A stretch of 64,000 nucleotides of DNA from Toxonevra muliebris (taxonomy: Eukaryota > Arthropoda > Insecta > Diptera > Pallopteridae). A model generated the notes under the pieces. The model saw nothing but the letters and a program-made list of their open reading frames with translations. It made no database searches and had not been told where the DNA came from. Shown here in pieces: positions 56,349 through 64,000 of this stretch (the stretch's first letter is position 1; every line of letters starts with the position of its first letter). A program made the translations under genes and the position numbers. Where the stretch lies: contig OY829326.1 of the NCBI GenBank assembly GCA_963691655.1, positions 56,537,776 to 56,601,775 of the forward strand, written 5' to 3'.

Positions 56349-58320
56349 AAATATTCAAATTTGCTCTTTCCCCTACTTCTACGGCAAGTCCTTAATGCTT
56401 GAAAAAAAAATCCTTAAATTCCATTTGACAAAAAGAAGCTGGCCTTTTCACCAACATCTTTTGTACACTAACAATTTCATTTTATTTTTTCCTATATTCT
56501 TCTTTACATATACAATTTAATCCTATGAAATTTTAAATTGCGGCATGTCGAAGCATGAAAAAAAAATCGCCTTAACTAATCCTTTTGAAAATTTATGGGC
56601 CAAAAAAGGAAATGAAGAGAATAAGCAACAGAGAAAGTTGACTAAATCATAGAAAATGAAAGTAGCGAGTGAAAAGTAGCAAAAGTTTATTTTTTAATAA
56701 GCCAATGATAAAGTGAATGCAGCCACTGCTAACAGAAGCATAGTCTATTTCCTTCCTTTCCCGCCTATCACTTTAAACTTATTGTAACAAAATTGACACT
56801 TAATAATGTAAGTAAATCCCAGAGTCAAGAAGATAAGAAAGTTTTTTTTTTTTTCTATTTTTTGTTTTTGTTCTATTGTAGATGAGCAATCAAAATAGGA
56901 TTGAGTTTTTTGAGTTTATGCGCTCGCATTAAAATAATTTATGTTTTTTATTTTATTTCTGTTGTTTTATATAAAAGAATTGTATACATAAATTAAAGGG
57001 GAGAGACGAAGACAAGATGTACTTAAAATTATTCTGAAATTATGGTGTTGACAAAGCGCAGGAAGGAAGTGAAACTGTGCTAATACATAAATACATATGT
57101 GTGTGTGTGTGTGTGCGAGGGTGTAATCAACAAATAATCACTCAGCAAAAAACAAAATAAGGCATAAACTTTTACAAAACATTTTGACTTTTTTTTATTT
57201 GCCTCTCCTGCTGGTAAAAGTTTTTTTGACTTTGGTGTATATCTTAGAAAAAAGTATGCAAAACAAAAAATATATTTGTTTAACAGCAAAAAAAAAAAAA
57301 TAAACAAAGCAAAGTTATTTAACACAATATGTTAAAGTTCTGCGCGTCAATATGTCGACAGGAAGTAGAAGTAGCAACTGCAGATTTTAGTAGTAACAAC
57401 AACAAAAGCAGCAATAGAAAACTATAGAGTAATCCCCAAAATGAAAGTAAAACATGAAAAACTTTTCTAATAGTTCAGTTCAGCTAACTAGCTTTCCAGT
57501 AGGAAATGAATTGATGATGTCTGGTAGAATAGCTGAGAAGAATTTTAGAGAACCAAATTTCAGATATAGTATAAGATAGGTCAAAGCTTTGACTTGCGGA
57601 ATGTATAATATAAAAAAGTTGTTTTCCAGCGGTACAAAGAAAAGGAGTAGCTGTTCTTCACTCTCATACCCGATACACCAAGCTTTAAGCTCTCTCCTCA
57701 TCATGTTTAAAAATAAAAGCTTTTGGTATTTCGCGACTTAGCTTAAGCTATATTATTAAAAGTATTAGCTGTATTGGCCTTGCTGGAATTATTTCCATTC
57801 TAGTACTTGCCTTGATAGTGCAAGCGCCAGATTCTCCAGTACCGTACTCCTCTAGTTGTCTATCTTTGAATCCTCCCCTAAAAAACTGAAGTTGATACCC
57901 GCATTATACACAAATACTCGATAAGATAAAACCGTTCAGATAACTATCTTATTGTCTTCGAAGAAAATGCTCATTTTATAAAAATAAGGGTGGATCTTTG
58001 AACATCCGAATAACCTCAGAGGCACACAATAATGTGGTAATTTTTCGTATTTTGTATGAGGCTGGGCTAAAAAGCAAAAAAGACAGGGGCGACTAGCGAA
58101 GGCCGAGTTTTTAAGTATTCCAGTTCCCTTAGCTTTCTTAACTCATATCTTCCCAACGTTCGATTATTCGAACAGCAACTTTAAAAATTCGTCAAAAATA
58201 CATTTATAATTTTTTCCAAAAAATATTCACTGTTTATTATTTCTACATATTTTTTTTTTATATTCCTTGGTTCATTTACTTATATACATATTATTAAATT
58301 TACAAATCTAAATAAGAAAA
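55885..58320. other. AT-rich DNA without recognised genes
   Basis: A (TA)n run is at about 56316-56345 and a (TG)n run at about 57097-57114. T runs occur near 56842. Nothing else was recognised. Confidence 0.55.
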
Positions 58321-58324
58321 ATAA

Positions 58325-58703
58325 TAGCCCTATTCACTCTTTAGAGTAAAGTGCTGAGTAACGGAGTAAAAATGTAATGTATTACCCTAGACCGTGAACG
58401 CATCTGAAACTGAGATAGTGCACTCTCTGCGATCAATGTTCCCAATTGTATGCGCTGGCAACAAACTTTTGTGTTTTATTTTTCGTTGTCATACAAATCA
58501 AGAAGTAGGCAACACTAATTTTCTCTCTTACTTAGAGTAACAGAGTAACAAATATTTTACTCAAGGGTCAAACCAGAGTAAAAGTGTAAAGTGTGGGTAA
58601 AAGCAAATGCCATATATTTTGTTATTGTAGAGTAATTTTGTGTTACACTTTTAACCTGTTACTCCGTTAACCAGCACTTTACTCTAAAGCGTGAACAGGG
58701 CTA
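58325..58703. mobile_element. ~379-bp MITE with ~35-bp inverted ends
   Basis: The left end, TAGCCCTATTCACTCTTTAG followed by AGTAAAGTGCTG, matches the right end read inward, TAGCCCTGTTCACGCTTTAG and AGTAAAGTGCTG, with AACGGAGTAA continuing the pairing in both arms. No frame of note was seen. If TA is the target duplication, the element proper begins GCCCT; the duplication is not certain. It lies 20-30 bp from the 3' end of the LINE relic that follows. Confidence 0.85.
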
Positions 58704-58724
58704 ATATAAAATAAATGTACCACT

Positions 58725-59458
58725 CCTAACTGGAGCACAGGGCTACAATTAATTCTCTCCTTCTGTTCTCTGACTTCTATCCAATGCTTTTTTACGGATT
58801 TCCCTCTAGGAGCCCAAAGACGCGCATTCGGAGTGTACCGTTCTCAGCCAAGTATTACGAGGTCTTCCTCTTTGGCGGCTGAGGGTTCCACTCAAGTGCC
58901 ACCTTAGCGATGTCCTCGTTCGGCTTACGCAGCATGTGGCCAATCCAGCACCATTTTCTCTTCTTAATGTCAGCCTGGATTTCTATGCTGTTGGTAAGGG
59001 TTAGGAGGCCTTTGTTTAAGATGGTGTGCGGCCAGAAAACTTGACACAGAATTCGCAAACACTTATTTACGAAGACTTGAACTTTTCTACAAATCCTGTC
59101 TGAAACTCTCCAAGTCTGCGCATCATAAAGTAGGATTGGCTTGATACTGCTGGTAAAAATACGTAGTTTTGTGTTACGCGATAATGCCCGCGACCGCCAT
59201 ATTTTGCCAAGTTTGTAGAATGCTGTCCGCGTTTTGCAGATCGTCGACATCACGTCGGCATCCGCTCCCCCGTGAACGGCTACTGTACTACCTAAATAGC
59301 AGAATTGGGTTACATCCTGGATTGTGACGGATGCTCCGTCTATGCTGACGGTGAGTGGTTCTAGCTTTGATTTTTGCACTCTCATGAGCTTGGTTTTAGT
59401 TATACTGATTTTGAGCCCAACGCTGCCTGCGATGTCAATAAGGGTTTCCAGTTTAGCC
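58725..59458 (-). pseudogene. LINE relic, C-terminal part of the reverse-transcriptase polyprotein
   Basis: The minus-strand frame is open for at least 176 codons, and extends upstream without ATG through LETLIDIAGSVGLKISITKT. It contains TQFCYLGSTVAVHGGADADV, KLGKIWRSRALSRNTKLRIF, CRKVQVFVNKCLRILCQVFW and EIQADIKKRKWCWIGHMLRK (the 'IRRRKWRWIGHTLRK' motif of this LINE group). After a stop at KRKTS, degraded C-terminus remains in other frames down to about 58730 (ALCSS). It is strongly 5'-truncated. The group is that of the relics at 0.9-3.2 kb, judged by motif style. It is comparatively young, as 530 bp is still open. Confidence 0.85.
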
Positions 59459-59459
59459 T

Positions 59460-60059
59460 AAATACCCACTAATTGGATTTCTATATATACTGATTTAAAA
59501 ATTGCATTTAGATAATTTAAAAATATTGGATTTCATCTGACTTCAAGGCCAGGTGTACAAATATACTTTTTTGGAAGGTGGTTTTTGAAAATCAACAAAA
59601 AATAGTAAAACTAATTATTTTGCACTGAAATCAGAAATTCGCCTAGATAAAATAACAAACTTGATGTGGAAATTATAACTTCACAGGTCCTTATATACTC
59701 TTCTGAGGCTACAGCTGATCAAAGTTTTGTAAAAAAATATATGGAGAAATAGGAAAAATTCAACAAAAATGCGGTTTTTAATTTATAATAACTTCTAAAA
59801 TACTGTGTTAAATACATTTGATCCCAGTGAATACTTGCTGCTCATGTTATGATGCAGAAATAATTTTGAAATTTTTTTTTTCACCTGGTCTCCTTATTTT
59901 CTTGGGGTAAGCCAAAAACTACTATATCCTCTAAAATTCAGAGACATTTTTTTTTTATTTTTTTAAGTACTAAAATTTCTTATTTAAGACATATGGAAAT
60001 TGCGTTTTGAAAATTTTCCAAATTCGATCATGGCATCTAGTACCGGGACGATATGGGTT
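59460..60059. other. AT-rich DNA without recognised genes
   Basis: Nothing was recognised except the possible TTAA-element end near 60040-60058. Confidence 0.45.
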
Positions 60060-61790
60060 AAGTTCTTATATCCACGAAGCATATGTTGCCTTAGAATCAG
60101 GTTTCTCTGAAAGTATTTTTACTGGCATGAGCTGAGAGCTGAATTCTCTACAGTCAAATGCTCATTAAACATACAAAGACCAGATTTCTTCAGAACTTAG
60201 AAGTTGAGGATAAGCTTACATGGAATTATTTAGGTCTAGTTGCCCACGCAATATTTATCATGGACTTAAATGTTCCTTAGGTTTACCTAGATTTAATTTT
60301 TTCCCAAGGCTCTAATTGTGTTTGTTAATTTTAAGTTGTCTTGCCATTATTTGAAATATCTTATTTGGGTTGCTTTGACCAAGATCAAGGATTTTTTGTT
60401 TCAGTCACCTTGTTTTTTTAGCACCCGGCCTCGGTCTAAAGATTAAGTTGTTTTAAGACTAGATTTCTCCAAGGTTTTATTTACATATGTTTACTACATA
60501 AATTTCTCTAAAGTTTTCATTATCTTAGCTTTGTTGGGATTAGATTTCAGTTCTGGCTGCGCTGTTTTTTCAGGGACCAAGTTCTCATTATTTTTGTTAC
60601 AACAAATTTTTGCCATATCAGAGTTCGAGTTACTTTGATTTTTCTTCTAGTTTCAGTTTATTTGCGACCAAGGCCTTACGAAGTTATATTTGTAACTGAT
60701 TTTTCTATAGAAGAATTTTTAATGTATTTTAGTTGTCTCATCTTCAGAGTTTTAGATAACCTTACTTTGTATAAGTTTACTTTCTTTAGAGTTTTAGTTA
60801 CTTAACCTTTGCAGGTATTTGGTTTCTATAAAGCTTTGCAGTTTAAGACACCCTTGCTCTTATAAAAATACAGTTCCCATAGAATTTTAGTTCGCCTTGT
60901 CTTTCCGATGTCCAATTTCTGTTAGAGTTCAGTTACTTTGGTTAGGATCAGATTCCTTAGAACTTCTTCAATTCAAGTTGACTTGGCAAGCTTGAAAAAT
61001 ATAGATTTAGTCTGATTACTTTAGCAGGACTAAGTTTTTCAGAATTCTATTCATTATTTACTCTATTATTTTTGATTTTCTTTGATCTCGTGTTCCCTTG
61101 AGTTAATTCTTGAGTTCACAGTTATCCAGTTTCGGGTGCCAAAGCTTTGTAGAAACCATATTTTTACAGAATTTTAAGTTTTTTTTCATGATTTTGCTAT
61201 TATTTACTTTTTTCAGAGTTATAGTTGCACTTGTTAAAGTCAGAACCTTCAAGTCAGAGACCTTTTCAGGTCAAATTGCCTTGAAATTTTGGCTACTTTC
61301 ATTAAGATCAAGTATTTCATATTTGTTAGGACCTGATTTTCCAAGATCTCAAATTTTTATGAAGTTACTACCAAAGTCAGATTTTTTCAGAGTTCCATTT
61401 GCATTGGCAATACCTGGATGCAATGTCTGTAGAGATCAAGTTCTCTTTACTTAAGTGAGATGAAGTTTTTGTACGGTTCTCTGGATTCAGAAGCAATGAC
61501 TTTGAAGAGGGCAAGTCTATCTGAAATTCTAGCTGCATCGAAGTTTACAAAATCAATTTGTGACAAAATTTTTGTTCAGAGTGTCAGTTATTTTTACTTG
61601 CTGTTACTAGGGGTTTTCATAATTTTATTTAATTTTGTTTACTTGGACCAAATTTCTCAACAATTCTTCAATTGTAGTTGTATTGGTTTCGTTTGTCAAA
61701 GTTTCGCTGAGCTTCTGCTTGTCTTAACTTCGTTAGGGTCATGTTCTTCAGAGATATAAATCTAACTGAGGTCACAAATGGGATAGAATT
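60060..61790 (+). repeat. Degenerate ~50-60-bp repeat family, plus orientation
   Basis: Units such as TTAGCTTTGTTGGGATTAGA, TTTCTTTAGAGTTTTAGTTAC, ATATTTGTTAGGACCTGATT and TTTTTTCAGAGTTCCATTTG recur for about 1.7 kb. They are the same units as at 55.2 kb but in reverse orientation. Frames inside (61110-61454, 61460-61759) are repeat translations. Unit divergence is high. Confidence 0.7.
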
Positions 61791-62044
61791 TTACTAGAGG
61801 AATTTATAGTCAATTAGTAAAACACATCTTTTATCCAATTAAGATGAATTTTAGTTTTTGAGATTCTCTGGTATAAGAAAAGCTTCGGGAAAATACAACT
61901 CAACAACTATAAAATCCAGTCGTAAATCTAGAGGGAATCGGTAGTCTCGCCTAAAATGTAAATGTTTAAAAGTTTTCAAAATTTTTGTAATACTCACTCA
62001 ACAATTCTAGTATAATAAATTTTTAAACTTTTATTTTGTTCTAG
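61791..62044. other. Spacer DNA
   Basis: AT-rich DNA between two satellite blocks; nothing was recognised. Confidence 0.45.
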
Positions 62045-62345
62045 CTTTCGAGGTGTTTTTTGGATTGATTTTATCGCCTGGACTGAAAGTCTCAAATTAA
62101 GATTTTAGTTCTGAGTTGCGTTTTGAATATTGTTCTCGATTTCGTTCCAACTTGGGTCTCAGTTTTTGTTTTAATTTTGCTCTGAATTTTAGTTTGAATT
62201 TTTATTTAATTTTTGCTTTGTGCTTTTACTTAATTTTTGGTTTGACTTTTGATTCAATTTTTTATTTAAACTTGAATTCATTTTTGGTTGAATACCGGTC
62301 TGAGTTTTGATCAGAATTTTGACTAGTTTTTGTCTGGTTTAGCAA
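62045..62345 (+). repeat. TTTGGTCTGAGTTT satellite, small block
   Basis: Degenerate units (TTTTGCTCTGAATTTTAG, TTTTTGGTTTGACTTTTG, GGTCTGAGTTTTGATC) have the same sense as the 33.1-, 41.1- and 51.9-kb blocks. The 64-codon frame over it is repeat translation. Confidence 0.72.
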
Positions 62346-62349
62346 CCTT

Positions 62350-63952
62350 GTTTCTGATCTGTATTCTAGTCAGGTCTAAGTAGCCTTTCAAATTTTTTTG
62401 TGTTCTGGTTTTCCATTTTTGGCTATAAATATCCCAAATGTAAGACCTCCTTACTGGCACCAAACTAGGAAACTATTTTTAATGCTTATGTCATACTCCA
62501 GACTAAGTCTGAGAACTGCTGTTCATCTTAGCTATTTAACCTGAAATTTCAAAAGTTAATTAACCTCAATACAACTGGAAGAAAGTTTGAAAGTTTCCGA
62601 TTGGGTGCTATGCAGTATGTGTGCAAAATAAATTTATTTTTCAGTCTATACACGTGTGTTTGTGTGTGTGTGTGTGTGTGTTCGTAAGTTTTTTGTTAGT
62701 ATTATACCAAAATCAGATTTATTTTGTGATTATATGGATTTATGCATGATGTTGCTGCTGCTGCTATCTTTACTTTGGCAGCATTAAGACAAACAATTTC
62801 AATAAAACCAAAAATTTCTACTTTAAAATTTTAATTTCAAAAGTTTTACAATGCAAGGCAATTTTTCCCCACTCCTTCACCTCTTTCAGATGATTCAGAT
62901 TATAATGCATTTCACACAGAAGAGCAGTAACTTCTTTGGACAATGCACATACTTTGCCAAAAAAAATACATGCATACACTCTTAAAACATTTTTGACAAT
63001 TAAAAGCTGTAAAGCAGACAAACAAAAATTAACTTCATTTATTGCTCCTACGTTGAGCACTTCTACTACTATGTACGTAAGCACTTTTCTCCTCCACAAA
63101 CTTTAAAAACTATCTGCTTATTTGTCTGGCCCTATTGCCATCCAACTTTCTCTTATCCTCCTTTCTCTGCTCAGTTGTATTCAGTGTAATTGCCTCTTTA
63201 TCAAATTAGCTGTCATATTATCCATGTGGGTTTTACTTTTACTACTTTCTACGTTTCTCTTCTCTTTGGAAAATCCCCAAAAAATAGACTAAAATTTCTA
63301 TTAAAAGCGGAACGAAATATAGAGTAAGGTAGGAAGATATTTCAAAAGCAGAGCTGCTGTAATATCTTTTTTGAGAAAAAGCTTACAAAAATTACTGTTG
63401 TTGCTGTTGCTGATGTTGTCTGCTGTCATTGTTCAATCTGAAATGGTTTTATGGTTGTCACAGTGTGGACAATATTATTTTAACAACTGTTTTTTAATTA
63501 ACTTTCTAAATAGTTTTTGATTTTATTTTTGATATGTTTGTTTAAAAAAGTTTTATATTTACCTATGTAATTCATACTTGAATTTATTTTATGTTTTCTC
63601 TAATTTTCTACTCTATCTTTCTCCCTCTCTCTCTCTCTCTATTTTATCGTTATTGCGCAGTAAAATGAATTCAAATTTCAACTTCTTATTTACTTTAGCA
63701 TTTAGCAGGAAATTCTGACAGCAGGAGGTCAACAACTGTAGATGACAGTCTCATTTTCGATATCTTTCAATGAATATAAATAATACTTAATATAAAAATG
63801 AATCTAGACAAATATGAAATAAATGTTAAATGTAAAATTTCTATTGCACAAAATGTTTGATTCATTTATAAGTACCTGTTTGTCTGATGTTGTATTCTGG
63901 GAAGGTGGACAAATATAGTTTATCTTTGTTTGTTTTCAAAATCGGTTTTTTT
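62350..63952. other. AT-rich DNA without recognised genes
   Basis: A (TG)n run is at about 62660-62681, a GCTGCTGCTGC patch near 62752 and a (TC)n run near 63624-63640. Nothing else was recognised. Confidence 0.5.
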
Positions 63953-64000
63953 TTAACCCTCATCGGTCCCTTAAAAAAATTACCTTAATTGGTCCCTAGT
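63953..64000 (+). repeat. Possible TTAA-element end cut by the window edge
   Basis: TTAA at 63953-63956 is followed by CCCTCATCGGTCCCTTAAAA and a second ATTGGTCCCT. Start and composition fit the TTAACCC-type ends seen elsewhere in the window; the partner would lie outside. Confidence 0.35.

Noticed and set aside
61110..61759. Two frames of 114 and 99 codons
   Set aside because: They lie wholly in the degenerate 50-60-bp repeat array and have no conserved motif.

Overview
The window reads as non-coding, AT-rich (my estimate, not counted) animal DNA, most likely from an insect and probably a fly. The grounds are DD37E-type Tc1/mariner relatives, Jockey/Loa-like and R1-like non-LTR retrotransposons, tRNA-derived SINEs with CCTAA tails, TTAA-flanked MITEs, and long runs of A/T-rich single-copy DNA with short simple repeats. 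I found no intact host protein gene, rRNA, functional tRNA, operon or CRISPR array. Nearly all protein similarity is decayed transposon sequence. The window is therefore either a very large intron or an intergenic region, and the sequence alone does not decide which. Species is not determinable.

Layout. 1-3.3 kb: two LINE relics, the second split by a DD37E-like transposase relic. 3.3-6.3 kb: AT-rich DNA, a GAATGAAAA-type simple array, and copy A of a foldback element. 6.5-7.8 kb: a DD37E element with both ends. 8-13.4 kb: mostly unique DNA with a 76-bp inverted-repeat element, a 204-bp TTAA MITE and a 701-bp TTAA element. 13.5-17.4 kb: a second DD37E element and foldback copies B and C. 17.9-18.2 kb: a reverse-strand SINE. 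20.6-28.5 kb: a dense nest of LINE relics, two SINE families, (CCTAA)n tracts and a GC-rich LINE 5' part with an open ORF1-like frame. 28.5-33.5 kb: unique DNA, an inverted repeat, a 663-bp TTAA element, a tandem repeat, a CGATA-motif cluster and part of a TTTGGTCTGAG satellite. 36.4-38.0 kb: a purine-rich GGAAGGTA minisatellite with higher-order structure. 41.1-43.0 kb: the main TTTGGTCTGAG satellite. 45.4-48.1 kb: a mariner relic, a SINE with perfect 12-bp target duplications, and a third DD37E copy. 51.9-53.5 kb: a satellite block interrupted by a 1.25-kb terminal-inverted-repeat element carrying a PHD-like zinc-finger frame. 55.2-55.9 and 60.1-61.8 kb: the same degenerate repeat family in opposite orientations. 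58.3-59.5 kb: a MITE beside a LINE 3' end. The rest is AT-rich DNA in which I see nothing specific.

How the parts relate. There is no pathway here. The relations are those of mobile elements: SINEs and LINE pieces share a CCTAA tail and were probably copied by related reverse transcriptases; three DD37E copies share terminal repeats, and two share the same change at the catalytic Glu position; several short elements use TTAA targets and carry a subterminal GC-rich palindrome. Nothing looks like a new cellular system. The most interesting items are the repeat families (foldback element, 76-bp inverted repeat, 1.25-kb PHD element, satellites with higher-order units). All boundaries given with 'about' are by eye.
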